This document shows positions 52,597 to 61,496 of a stretch of DNA of 64,000 nt, piece by piece. The first letter of the stretch is position 1, and each line of letters starts with the position of its first letter. The notes beneath the pieces were generated by a model. The model was given only the letters and a program-made list of their open reading frames with translations. It searched no databases and had not been told where the DNA came from. The stretch is from Rhizobium rhododendri (GTDB lineage: Bacteria > Pseudomonadota > Alphaproteobacteria > Rhizobiales > Rhizobiaceae): the NCBI RefSeq assembly GCF_007000325.2, contig NZ_CP117268.1, forward strand, positions 682,001 through 746,000, read 5' to 3'. The position numbers and the translations under genes are program-made.

Positions 52597-54684
52597 TGTT
52601 CTTGGCTCTGTTTGCGTTTGTTGATACGCAGCAGCGCGATCTTCGAGTGGATTCCATCGGCTGCATTGCTTTTGCGGCAGGTCTCCATCGGCGATTTCGT
52701 ACAGGCTATAGTGCCCGTTATAGGCATGTCTGGTGATGAGGCCAAATTTGGCCCATCTGGCGACTGTTTGCTCGCTGATATTGAGATGCGCTGCCGCTTC
52801 CTGCCTTGTCAGCATTCCCCGCTGTCGCAGTCGATCATATCGTGATCGCAGCTTATATTCGTGGATGAGATAGGCGACTTTGAGGGGTGTAAAGCGGGCG
52901 TCCTGGCAGCCGCGACGTGCGGTTCCACCTGGGCGATGTCCCTGCTCGTTTAGAATCTCGGCGATCTCGGGATAAATGTAATCGTCGAGAAGCCTATCGA
53001 CCAGCTCAATGATACTGAGCTTTGTCTTGATCTGCTGAGGAGAGGATTTTGGGTTCATGGTGGTAAGCGTCTGGATTTTGCCGCCCTTGAAGCGAACGTG
53101 AAGCTTGGTGGTTCCTTCCGCTGGCAACTTTAGGAGAGTAACATCCTCAATGATGTGGGCCAGCAATCGCTTGCGTTCGCGGCATGGGGTATCCGGATCC
53201 TTCCAGAGCTGGTTGAAGTCGGCCGTCATCGCGACTAACCGTTCGTGGACAGCTTTATCAAGGATGAATTGATCGTGCTCTCGACCACGTTCGCGTTCTT
53301 CGCGGGCACTGGCCAGCGTGCGAAGCTTCTCGTTCCATTCACCTTCGAGCGTGTCGGCGACGAGGCGGTTACTAGGATCGACAAGCATGAAGCGGCGCTG
53401 AGCGAGCTCGGCTTCCGTTTGGGCGCGTTCGATGGCGCGACAGCGCAGCCGGTCTGCTTCTTCATGGCGGGCTTGGATCTCCTTGCGGACTTCGAGAGCG
53501 AGCTCGACGGCCGCCGGCGTCATCTGCTCGGCAATCAGCATACCGATGGCTTCATCGACGGGAGGCCCGGCGATCGACTGACACATAGGCTCCCCACGAT
53601 AAATACGGGCACGATTGCAAATGTACCAGGCTTCCTGCCGGCCACGCCGCGCCGCATAGCGAACCCTAAGATGGCTGCCGCACTGCCCACACACGGCTCG
53701 GCCTTGCAGCAGTGCCGGTCCCTCCCTTGGGATTGAAGCTCGTGCCGCTTCAAATCCACAGCCATTCGCCTTGAGGATCTTCAGATTCTCCTGATGTCGC
53801 TCCCAGCTGATATAGCCGGGATGAGCATCGGGAATGCAGGCCGGCCAGTCATCAATGTCGCGCGCACGCAGAGTCTTTTTGCCGTCGATGGTGCGTCGAA
53901 ACTGTCGTCGGCCATAGGTATAGGCGCCAGCGTAGCGCGGATTGTTCAGGACACGCATCGCCGTCGATGCGGTCAGCGGCCGAAACAGCGTGCCGCCGTT
54001 GTGTAGGCGCGATGGAAACAATAGTCCCTCATTGCGAAAGACCTTGACGGTCTGGGAGGCGGACCCGAGGCGAGAGAACATCTCAAAGAAATGAATGATC
54101 GTTTCTCTGACTTGCGTGTCTGGATCAAGAGTCACATTGCCGAAATGGTCATAGACCAGCCCGGTCGGCAGGAGGCAACGAAACTCGCCGCGCCGCACCT
54201 TATTGAGAATGCCGCCGCGTAGCCGGGCTTTGATCACATGCAGCTCGGCCTCACTCATTGTTCCCTTCAGGCCGAGCAGGAGCCGGTCGTTGAAACTTGC
54301 CGGATCATAGACGCCGTCCTCGTCGAGGATCAGGGTGTCGGCAAGGGCGCAGATCTCCAACAGACGTTGCCAGTCGGCATTGTTGCGCGCCAGACGGGAG
54401 ACTTCCAGGCCCATGACGATCCCGGCATGCCCCATGCCGACATCGCTGACCAGCCGCTGAAACCCTTCGCGCCACGCCGCCGATGCACCGGACTCTCCTT
54501 GATCGTTGTCGATGACGATAACCTGCTCGTCGCGCCAGCCGAGGGCGACAGCGCGTCCCCGAAGCGCATATTGCCGCCTGGCGCTCTCGACGTTCTCAAC
54601 GACTTGCCGCATTGAAGACTGGCGGATGTACAGGTAGGCGCCGCGTTCGAGGTGATGAGGCTGGACTTTGAGGTGTACATTCAT
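52567..54684 (-). CDS. Large serine recombinase (resolvase/invertase family)
   Basis: A 705-aa recombinase. Residues about 10-160 are the catalytic domain with nucleophile Ser in YIRQSSMRQ, VIDNDQGESGASAAWREGF and GLEVSRLARN. A recombinase domain follows (GLVYDHFGNVTLDPDTQVRETI, ASTAMRVLNNPRYAGAYTYGRR), then a zinc ribbon (VCGQCGSHLRVRY, WYICNR), a coiled region and a C-terminal helix-turn-helix (TRQEAAAHLNISEQTVARWAKFG). The ATG at 54684 has a GGAG box and overlaps the upstream small ORF (ATGA). The stop lies about 10 bp from the element boundary. It should catalyse excision and integration of the module. Confidence 0.9.
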   Translation of the reverse strand: MNVHLKVQPHHLERGAYLYIRQSSMRQVVENVESARRQYALRGRAVALGWRDEQVIVIDNDQGESGASAAWREGFQRLVSDVGMGHAGIVMGLEVSRLARNNADWQRLLEICALADTLILDEDGVYDPASFNDRLLLGLKGTMSEAELHVIKARLRGGILNKVRRGEFRCLLPTGLVYDHFGNVTLDPDTQVRETIIHFFEMFSRLGSASQTVKVFRNEGLLFPSRLHNGGTLFRPLTASTAMRVLNNPRYAGAYTYGRRQFRRTIDGKKTLRARDIDDWPACIPDAHPGYISWERHQENLKILKANGCGFEAARASIPREGPALLQGRAVCGQCGSHLRVRYAARRGRQEAWYICNRARIYRGEPMCQSIAGPPVDEAIGMLIAEQMTPAAVELALEVRKEIQARHEEADRLRCRAIERAQTEAELAQRRFMLVDPSNRLVADTLEGEWNEKLRTLASAREERERGREHDQFILDKAVHERLVAMTADFNQLWKDPDTPCRERKRLLAHIIEDVTLLKLPAEGTTKLHVRFKGGKIQTLTTMNPKSSPQQIKTKLSIIELVDRLLDDYIYPEIAEILNEQGHRPGGTARRGCQDARFTPLKVAYLIHEYKLRSRYDRLRQRGMLTRQEAAAHLNISEQTVARWAKFGLITRHAYNGHYSLYEIADGDLPQKQCSRWNPLEDRAAAYQQTQTEPRTSTGEERGVV

Positions 54685-54962
54685 GGTGATCTCCGATCGT
54701 TGATGCTCATTGCGATTGTCGCAAGGACGTGAACAACGGCGCTGTGCCCGCCGTGCAGCGGCCAAGCAATTGACGATGGGTAAAGCTGCTCTCGCGGGGT
54801 GCTTGCTGTTGCTGTCAGCGCCTGAGCCCATCCCCACATGCCCCGACGCAGAAAGAGCATCAGACCGCTACGGGCCATAAGCGGCAGCGCTGCGCCGAAA
54901 GCAGCCTGGCGCAATACCTCGTACTGGGACGCGATGGTCGACGGTTGGATCAGGCATGCCAC
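54681..54962 (-). CDS. Small conserved-looking protein coupled to the recombinase
   Basis: From GTG at 54962 it encodes 93 aa (VACLIQPSTIASQYEVLRQAAFGAALPLMARSGLML... to MSINDRRSP), ending in an ATGA overlap with the recombinase start. The frame is also open further upstream, past an A8 run at the end of the HTH gene. It may therefore be translated as a -1 frameshift extension of that protein rather than from the GTG. Helical and Trp-containing (RRGMWGWAQAL); function unknown. Confidence 0.6.
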   Translation of the reverse strand: MACLIQPSTIASQYEVLRQAAFGAALPLMARSGLMLFLRRGMWGWAQALTATASTPREQLYPSSIAWPLHGGHSAVVHVLATIAMSINDRRSP

Positions 54963-54976
54963 CGCCGCGGCAGTGT

Positions 54977-55456
54977 TTACCTGCTGCTTTTTTTTAGAAC
55001 CCGCTCGATCGATCTGGGATGAAGCTCGATATCGAGTTCCTGGCGGAGCAGCTTGGCCAGTTCCCGGGCGCGAACGGGTTCTCCTGGGCCAAGCTGCGCC
55101 TGCAGAAATGCCAGGACTTTGTCGTCGATCTTGTGGGGACGGCGGGGGCCCGGCTTTGTCGGCACCAATCCCGCAATCCCGGCCATGTCGAAGTTCACCT
55201 TGGCCTGGTAGTAGGTTGGCCTGGAAACACCGTACTCGTCGGAGGCCTCCGTCACCGAAACCTTGTCGATGGAGACGCGACGCAGCATCTCGTATTTGAC
55301 CTGCACGGCGTCGTGCGGATCGAAGAACTCGCTGCCCCGAAATTTTGGATCGCGCACCTTCTCGGGGGTGGGATTGAACGTGCCCTCTTCGATGAGGACA
55401 TCCGTCTTTGTGCGCTTGCTGTCGTACTTCGCAGACATCAATGGCTCCGAGGACAC
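54977..55456 (-). CDS. Helix-turn-helix accessory protein of the recombinase module
   Basis: A 159-aa protein: DAVQVKYEMLRRVSIDKVSVTEASDEYGVSRPTYYQAKVNF is a helix-turn-helix, and PRRPHKIDDKVLAFLQAQL with ELAKLLRQELDIELHPRSIERVL is a winged-helix second half, as in transposase-type DNA-binding domains. It ends KKSSR at a TAA just after eight A residues (minus strand; T8 at 54988-54995). Probably binds the element ends or regulates the module. A second start at 55438 is possible. Confidence 0.75.
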   Translation of the reverse strand: MSSEPLMSAKYDSKRTKTDVLIEEGTFNPTPEKVRDPKFRGSEFFDPHDAVQVKYEMLRRVSIDKVSVTEASDEYGVSRPTYYQAKVNFDMAGIAGLVPTKPGPRRPHKIDDKVLAFLQAQLGPGEPVRARELAKLLRQELDIELHPRSIERVLKKSSR

Positions 55457-55632
55457 GAAGCGGCGTTAGAGTAATTCTAATTATGACGCATTTTACTACC
55501 TCGTCAAGCTGATGCGTATGGTCTATTTGACGAAATGACTCGTAATTGCAGGCATATCCTCTCATAAAAGCGACCTCTTGCGGCATAATCCACTTTACAA
55601 ATGCGGCATATTTATCCTTACACTTCTGCACG

Positions 55633-55893
55633 TCAGCGCGGCCCCAATTTGCTCGAAAGGCGCTTCACCAGAGTGGCCAACTCCATTAAGTCGACCACCC
55701 GCAAGAGCGATCGTCCGTTGCTCATGACGACCTCAGGATCCAAGCTTACAAGATCAGTCCATTGCGGAGGAACCGACCAAACAGTGGCGTCCTCGGTCTG
55801 CAGCAAAAGGCGTTCACCATGCCGGTTGTAGCGCTTGCCGACGCACGGCAATTGTCGTGGGAATAAAGGATGAAACGGATGTGTAACCCGCAC
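55633..55893 (-). CDS. DUF5372-type small protein
   Basis: An 86-aa protein from GTG at 55893: VRVTHPFHPLFPRQLPCVGKRYNRHGERLLLQ, then VPPQWTDLVSLDPEVVMSNGRSLLRVVDLMELATLVKRL. It matches the small DUF5372 family, which travels with serine recombinases and HTH proteins in alphaproteobacteria. The V-T-H-P-F-H-P start and W-T-x-x-V-x-x-D-P core are present. The open frame continues into tnpB sequence upstream, so the GTG start is preferred. Function unknown. Confidence 0.7.
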   Translation of the reverse strand: MRVTHPFHPLFPRQLPCVGKRYNRHGERLLLQTEDATVWSVPPQWTDLVSLDPEVVMSNGRSLLRVVDLMELATLVKRLSSKLGPR

Positions 55894-56147
55894 TAACTGC
55901 GTATCTGCGTTGGCAGTGGCTGCATTCTGTTGTGAGGTACAAGATCTTGCAGAAAGGTCGGTTCCCATGGCCTTCGGCGTCCGACGGGACGGCGCGACTG
56001 ACGTCGGCCCAACTGGCGATGTTGTGGGAAGGGATCGATTGGCGTCGTCCGGATTGGGGAGCGCCACCGGCTCGTGTCGGGTGATTTTATCCCTCTGAAA
56101 CCACTCGTTTTTATGGCAATTTCTCCTGACTTATGGTAGTCGGGATC

Positions 56148-57986
56148 ATGTCAAACGCAACGACAAATCTGACCGACGATCCAGCCTTTCTCAAGGCAAT
56201 GATTGCCGCTTTGCTGGCAGAAAACGCGAAGATGTCGGCGACGTTGCAAGCGCACGACCAGTTAATCCAAACCCTGCGGCTGCGCATCGCCAAGCTGAAG
56301 AAACAGGTCTTCGGCAAGTCTTCCGAAAAGATCGAGCGTGAAATCGAGCAGTTGGAACTGGCGCTTGAGGATCTATTGATCTCCGCCGCTGAGGGCAATA
56401 CGGCCCCGATCGATGAAGCCGATGAGACGCCGTCTGTTGTGCCTCTGGCGCATGCGTCGGAAAAGATCATGCGCCGACGCCCACGCGTGTTCGACAAGGC
56501 GGTGCGCGAGCGCCGAGAACTCGATTCCGGCACCTGCTGCCCGGAATGCGGAGGTGAGTTGCGTCTTGTCGGTGAGGACGCCACCGAAATCCTCGACATG
56601 ATTGCGGCGCAGATGAAGGTGATCGAGGTCGCCCGATTGAAGAAGTCCTGCCGCTGCTGCGAGAAGATGGTGCAGGTGCCTGCGCCCAGCCGTCCGATCC
56701 CTGGCAGCATGGCGGGCGCTGGCCTCCTGGCGTACATTCTGGTCTCGAAGTTCGATGATCATTTGCCGCTATACCGTCTGAACGAGATCTTCGCCCGCAT
56801 GGGCGTCGACATTCCCGACAGCACGATGGGCGATTGGTGTGGTCGCGCCATGCAGGTCCTTCAGCCTCTCATCGAACGGATCGAAACGGCGATCATGGCA
56901 AGTGATCTCCTTCATGCGGACGATACCCCGATCCGGGTGCTGGATCGCTCGCTGCGAGACAAAGGGCTGGGGAAAGGCGTGAAGGGCAGGATCTGGACAT
57001 ATGTTCGCGATCAACGTCCCTGGGCTGGAGCCTCCCCGCCGGGTGCAGTCTACTATTTTGCGCCTGACTGGAAAGAAGAGCACGTCCACCGCCATCTCAA
57101 GCAATCAAGTGGCATCCTTCAGGCTGACGGCTACAAAGGATACGGGAAGCTGTATTCAGCTGGAGCGGATGGGCTCTCGCGCTTCAAAGAAGCTTCCTGC
57201 TGGGCGCATTGGCGACGCGACTTCCACGATATCTGGACATCGAACAAATCCGAGATCGCGCGGGAAGCCCTCGATCGTATCGGTGCGCTCTACGACATAG
57301 AGCGAGACATCAACGGTCAGCCTCCCGAGATCCGCCTTGCCGCGCGTCAAAAGCAGAGCAAGCCCAAGGCTGAAGCATTCCGTCTCTGGGCCGAAGCCCA
57401 ACTGACCCGCATACCAGGCAAGGGTGATCTGGCGGCAGCCTTTCGATATGGTTTGAGCCGATGGTCTTCGCTCTGCCTGTTCCTCGATGACGGCCCTATC
57501 GCGATCGACAACAATGCCGCCGAGCGGGCTCTGCGTCCGATAGGCGTTGGAAGACGCAACTGGCTATTCGCAGGAGCCGACACAGGGGCTGAGACCTTGG
57601 CGCGGGCCATGACGATCATCGAGACGGCCAAGATGAATGGTCTTGATCCTCAGGCATATCTGACTGATGTGCTCGACCGCATCCACGATCACAAGATCAA
57701 CCGCCTTGACGAGCTGCTGCCGTGGAACTGGTCTCGTCAAAATCTCCGCCGAGGCAGCCTGATGGCGACAGTCACATACGTCCGTACAATCAAATTTGTT
57801 GCCGAAATTCTCGAAGAGGATCAGGAGCTTCTTCAGGCAATCGTCTCCAACGATGATAATCTGAGCTACGGCAGCATCATCTCCGTGTACACAGGAGACG
57901 ACGAATCCGTGACCGCGCTGACAGACGACGGCATGGACGAGTTGGAGCAGATGCTCAAAGACGCGCGCCGCTCACTCCAAGAATAG
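56148..57986 (+). CDS. tnpC: IS66-family transposase TnpC with C-terminal extension
   Basis: A 612-aa transposase: an N-terminal coiled coil ([22 protein letters not shown]) and [16 protein letters not shown]; a zinc-finger part [13 protein letters not shown] with CRCC; and the catalytic core with Asp in [13 protein letters not shown], Asp in LQADGYKGY and Glu in [22 protein letters not shown]. The usual end ([10 protein letters not shown]) is followed without a stop by about 80 residues ([29 protein letters not shown]...). These look like a separate small ORF that has become fused. The core appears intact. The start at 56148 is preferred over the ATG at 56133. Confidence 0.9.
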   Translation: MSNATTNLTDDPAFLKAMIAALLAENAKMSATLQAHDQLIQTLRLRIAKLKKQVFGKSSEKIEREIEQLELALEDLLISAAEGNTAPIDEADETPSVVPLAHASEKIMRRRPRVFDKAVRERRELDSGTCCPECGGELRLVGEDATEILDMIAAQMKVIEVARLKKSCRCCEKMVQVPAPSRPIPGSMAGAGLLAYILVSKFDDHLPLYRLNEIFARMGVDIPDSTMGDWCGRAMQVLQPLIERIETAIMASDLLHADDTPIRVLDRSLRDKGLGKGVKGRIWTYVRDQRPWAGASPPGAVYYFAPDWKEEHVHRHLKQSSGILQADGYKGYGKLYSAGADGLSRFKEASCWAHWRRDFHDIWTSNKSEIAREALDRIGALYDIERDINGQPPEIRLAARQKQSKPKAEAFRLWAEAQLTRIPGKGDLAAAFRYGLSRWSSLCLFLDDGPIAIDNNAAERALRPIGVGRRNWLFAGADTGAETLARAMTIIETAKMNGLDPQAYLTDVLDRIHDHKINRLDELLPWNWSRQNLRRGSLMATVTYVRTIKFVAEILEEDQELLQAIVSNDDNLSYGSIISVYTGDDESVTALTDDGMDELEQMLKDARRSLQE

Positions 57987-58288
57987 AACGACTTCCTCGA
58001 CAGTTTCGTCGACGACAAGGAACTCGTTGCTCGCATCAAAGCGAACTCTCAGCGGTAACAATCGGGCGGTTACGTTATAAAAAAGACTTTTGGAACTTAA
58101 AATCAAAAAACATAAATATACAAAAAGCGAACAATGTAGACGAAATACGAAATATACGTAATGCGATAAGCTACTGCATTAACGCGTTAACTGTCAGGTA
58201 ACGCGTGGCGACTGATCATGTATGACAAAGAGAAAGTTACGTCGAAAATGTATTGACGCTTTTCAGCTCCGCTGACAGGGGAATCTTG

Positions 58289-60037
58289 ATGGCCTTTATG
58301 ATAGATCGCGGCGAACGAGCGGTTTTGGCTGCAATCAGCAAATCACAAGCGATGATCGAATTTGATATGTCAGGTAAAATCCTTACTGCGAATTCGAAGT
58401 TTTGCCAGGCGCTGGGATACGAAGTGGCAGAGATTGTCGGACAAAATCACAGCATGTTTGTCGACTCAATAGAGGCAGCATCGCCAGAATACCATGCATT
58501 TTGGGACAAGCTTCGATTGGGCATATTTGAACAACGCCAATATCGGAGGATAGGAAAGGGTGGGCGCGAAGTTTGGATCGAGGCCTCCTATAATCCGGTA
58601 TCAAACGGGAGAAAGCCCTTCAAAGTCGTAAAACTCGCGACGGATATAACACAGGCTAAGTTAAAGAGCGCCGATGACGAAGGCAAGATTAAAGCTATAT
58701 CCCGTGCCCAAGCTGTCATTGAGTTTACGCCCGACGGCAAAATTCTGGATGCCAACGAGACCTTTCTCACAGTTTTGGGCTACAGCTTGCAAGACGTCGT
58801 TGGTAAGCATCACGCGATGTTCTGTGATCCGTCTTACACGAAAGGCGATGCGTATGGACTTTTTTGGAAAAGGCTACAAGCGGGTGAGTTCATCGCGGAA
58901 GAATTTATGCGGCTTGGTAAGGGTGGAAAGATCGTTTTCATACAAGCGTCTTACAATCCGATTTTCGACCCCGACGGGCGTGTGTTCAAAGTGGTTAAAT
59001 TTGCCACTGACATAACTCCTCGCGTGAAGAATGTCGGCACGCTTGCCGACGGGCTCCGCTCACTGTCGGAAGGTGATCTCCGCACTGAGCTCGACGCTCC
59101 GTTTATTCCGTCGCTCGAGCAGTTAAGGGTCGATTTCAATAACACAGTTTTGAAGCTACGCACGGTAATGGCCGCAGTTGGCCAGAATGCGCAAGCCATT
59201 GCGTCCGGTTCTAACGAAATACGATCTGCAGCAGATGATTTGGCAAAGCGAACTGAGCACCAGGCAGCCTCAGTGGAGGAAACTGCTGCCGCATTGGAAG
59301 AAATCACCACAACTGTAGCAGACTCAAGTCGAAGAGCGGCCGATGCGGGCAAACTTGTCAGTGACACTCGTAGCAGCGCTGAAAAGTCCGGGCAGATCGT
59401 TAGACAAGCTATAAAAGCGATGGGCCACATCGAGTCTTCTTCACGAGAGATCTCAAATATCATCGGTGTTATCGACGACATCGCCTTTCAAACGAATCTC
59501 CTAGCTCTGAATGCTGGCGTGGAGGCAGCTCGCGCGGGAGAAGCAGGCAAAGGCTTTGCGGTCGTGGCACAAGAAGTGAGGGAGTTGGCGCAACGGTCTG
59601 CTAGAGCGGCTAAAGAGATCAAGGCTTTGATCAACGCCTCTAGTCAACAAGTCAATGACGGCGTCTCGCTCGTAGCTAAGACAGGCGATGCACTTAACGA
59701 AATTGTATCCCAGGTGATCGCCATCAATGTCAACGTGACAGCGATCGTTGAATCATCGAGAGAGCAAGCAACAGGCCTGAAAGAAATAAATGTCGCCGTC
59801 AACACCATCGACCAAGGAACACAACAAAATGCTGCTCTTGTCGAGCAATCGACGGCAGCTAGTCACGGACTAGCATATGAAGCAGACGCTTTGTTTTCCC
59901 TAATTAAGCAGTTCAAAATTGGCAAACCCGTGTCCGGTCCTCGGTCCACTGAGCCAAGTATCCCAGTAGGCAATCCACAGGCATCATCCCCAGCGAACCG
60001 TCTCCTCGCTAAAGTTGCCGGAGCTTTTCGCGATTAA
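58289..60037 (+). CDS. Cytoplasmic chemoreceptor with two PAS domains
   Basis: A 582-aa protein without membrane segments. PAS domains lie at about 15-130 ([29 protein letters not shown]) and 140-255 ([27 protein letters not shown]), each with a C-terminal DIT cap. A HAMP-like stretch and the signalling domain follow ([48 protein letters not shown]). This is the Aer2/BdlA-like soluble receptor type; PAS domains could bind haem, FAD or a metabolite. The ATG at 58289 follows AGGGGAA. It may respond to redox or energy state. Confidence 0.9.
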   Translation: MAFMIDRGERAVLAAISKSQAMIEFDMSGKILTANSKFCQALGYEVAEIVGQNHSMFVDSIEAASPEYHAFWDKLRLGIFEQRQYRRIGKGGREVWIEASYNPVSNGRKPFKVVKLATDITQAKLKSADDEGKIKAISRAQAVIEFTPDGKILDANETFLTVLGYSLQDVVGKHHAMFCDPSYTKGDAYGLFWKRLQAGEFIAEEFMRLGKGGKIVFIQASYNPIFDPDGRVFKVVKFATDITPRVKNVGTLADGLRSLSEGDLRTELDAPFIPSLEQLRVDFNNTVLKLRTVMAAVGQNAQAIASGSNEIRSAADDLAKRTEHQAASVEETAAALEEITTTVADSSRRAADAGKLVSDTRSSAEKSGQIVRQAIKAMGHIESSSREISNIIGVIDDIAFQTNLLALNAGVEAARAGEAGKGFAVVAQEVRELAQRSARAAKEIKALINASSQQVNDGVSLVAKTGDALNEIVSQVIAINVNVTAIVESSREQATGLKEINVAVNTIDQGTQQNAALVEQSTAASHGLAYEADALFSLIKQFKIGKPVSGPRSTEPSIPVGNPQASSPANRLLAKVAGAFRD

Positions 60038-60343
60038 CAAGCAGTTGCTCATACCAAGGGTGATAGGCCAAAGTGGAGACTCTGTGCGTGTTCAAAACCT
60101 TCAAACCTTGTACCAAGTGTAAAACGTCAGACGAGAATTAAAATTCTAAAGCAATTAGACGACACGGGATCTAGAGTTCGGAACATCGCCTTTGATGGGT
60201 ACGAAAGGCGCTGGTAGGCAGGGCCAGCATGAGCAATATCCGATTCACAGTCGCCGATATATTCAACCGCTAATCTCTCGCCTAAATATTCAACTCAGAT
60301 CATAACACAAGCCCTGTGTCGCCAGACCAATGGAGCAGCAGAG
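60038..60343. other. Intergenic region upstream of the HD-GYP gene
   Basis: About 306 bp with no supported gene. The ends are AT-rich and a promoter for the next gene is expected, but no clear boxes, terminator or repeat were identified. Confidence 0.4.
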
Positions 60344-61282
60344 ATGGCAAAACAAGTTGCCCAAGATCAAGTTGAGCAAGGAAGTTCCCAAGCGTGCCCA
60401 ACCGAAAGATTAGTCAACGCTGCGTTGCGACAAAAAAAGACCCTCACAAATATCGCCAAGCGAAATATGCCTTTGAGGAAGCGTGCTGGGATAGCGGGTC
60501 TGTATGCAGAGGTTGCACCTGCTATCATAAAGTTTCCGACATCGAGTAAAGTGATTATGAGCTTTGACGACACGAAATGTCTCAGCTCCACTGTCGTAGA
60601 AATCTCCGTTAAAAACCATATTAATAGCGCAACGCTGTCCCTTCAAAATATTTTCCGGGGAGCGCTCAACGGTAGTCCAGTCACAACTGCTAACATGCTG
60701 CCAATCGTTGAGGATATCACGCAATCTCAGGCGGTCGGTAAAGCCATGATCTTTCACTTAACTCGGATAAAGTCTAAGGACAGTGCCACTTTCGTCCACT
60801 CGATTGCAGTGTCGGCACTAATGATGCGCATGGCGGATCACTTAGGGTTTGACGTTCCAACAACTCAAATTATGGGTGTGGGCGGTTTGCTACACGATAT
60901 CGGTAAGCTTTTCGTTCCTTCCGACATATTGCAAAAGGAAGGAGCTCTCACGCCTGGAGAGATGCGCACGATGTGCAAACATCCAGCAATGGGCCATGGA
61001 TTTCTCGGGAGACAGCCAGGGCTGCCGGAGCTCGTTCTCGACGTTTGCAGACATCACCATGAGCGAGTGGACGGAAGCGGCTACCCCGATCGTCTGACGA
61101 ATTCACAAATCAGCCAATACGCACGAATAGCGGCTATATGCGACGTGTTTGACGCCTTAACCTCGTTGCGTCCCTACAAAAAGCCTTGGACCGTCACTGA
61201 CGCGATCCGATGGATGTTTCAAAGCAATGGGCATTTTGATCGTCAGCTCTTAGTAGCTTTCTCAGAATGTATCAGAAGCTAA
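60344..61282 (+). CDS. HD-GYP domain cyclic-di-GMP phosphodiesterase-like protein
   Basis: A 312-aa protein. The N-terminal ~120 residues show no recognised domain. The C-terminal HD-GYP domain has the first His in FVHSIAVSALMM, HD in GGLLHDIGKLFVP, His in CKHPAMGHGFL and the signature HHHERVDGSGYP, with the metal-binding residues intact. Such enzymes degrade c-di-GMP. It lies in the same direction as the GGDEF gene 214 bp downstream, suggesting opposing control of the same second messenger. No membrane segment. Confidence 0.88.
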   Translation: MAKQVAQDQVEQGSSQACPTERLVNAALRQKKTLTNIAKRNMPLRKRAGIAGLYAEVAPAIIKFPTSSKVIMSFDDTKCLSSTVVEISVKNHINSATLSLQNIFRGALNGSPVTTANMLPIVEDITQSQAVGKAMIFHLTRIKSKDSATFVHSIAVSALMMRMADHLGFDVPTTQIMGVGGLLHDIGKLFVPSDILQKEGALTPGEMRTMCKHPAMGHGFLGRQPGLPELVLDVCRHHHERVDGSGYPDRLTNSQISQYARIAAICDVFDALTSLRPYKKPWTVTDAIRWMFQSNGHFDRQLLVAFSECIRS

Positions 61283-61496
61283 ATTCACTTTGCAAAGGCC
61301 ATTCCAATTAACTGCAATCGGCCATTGCTCGTCCGTATATGTCTGCAGCAGGCGGCCACCTCTAGTACAATTTACAACATTAAGAGGGTATTTATACCAA
61401 ATAATTGCACTTAGTTACATTACGAATGATGTCATTTACGGCGCCGGAATAGAAACGATCTAGAACCTTAGTGAGGTAGTTGCGCGAAGGTGCCAC

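Larger units (their letters stand above)
52557..55942. mobile_element. Serine-recombinase module inserted in tnpB, about 3.39 kb
   Basis: The two halves of tnpB meet the insert at a shared TACAA (52552-52556 and 55938-55942), so the insert is 3,386 bp if one copy is counted. It carries four minus-strand genes: DUF5372 protein, HTH protein, a small ORF and a large serine recombinase. No terminal inverted repeats were seen, as expected for a serine-recombinase element that crosses over at a short core. Confidence 0.85.
51886..58073. mobile_element. IS66-family element, 6,188 bp, carrying a nested serine-recombinase insertion
   Basis: The left end GTAACCGTCCGATTG and inverted right end GTAACCGCCCGATTG match at 14 of 15 bases. 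The 8-bp direct repeat GTTATAAA flanks the element at 51878-51885 and 58074-58081, the size expected for IS66. Contents are tnpA (frameshifted), tnpB (split), the 3.4-kb nested module, and tnpC. Without the nested insert it is 2,802 bp, a normal IS66 length. Confidence 0.95.

Noticed and set aside
55019..55474. Plus-strand frame opposite the HTH gene of the recombinase module
   Set aside because: Antisense to a protein with a clear helix-turn-helix; no motif of its own.
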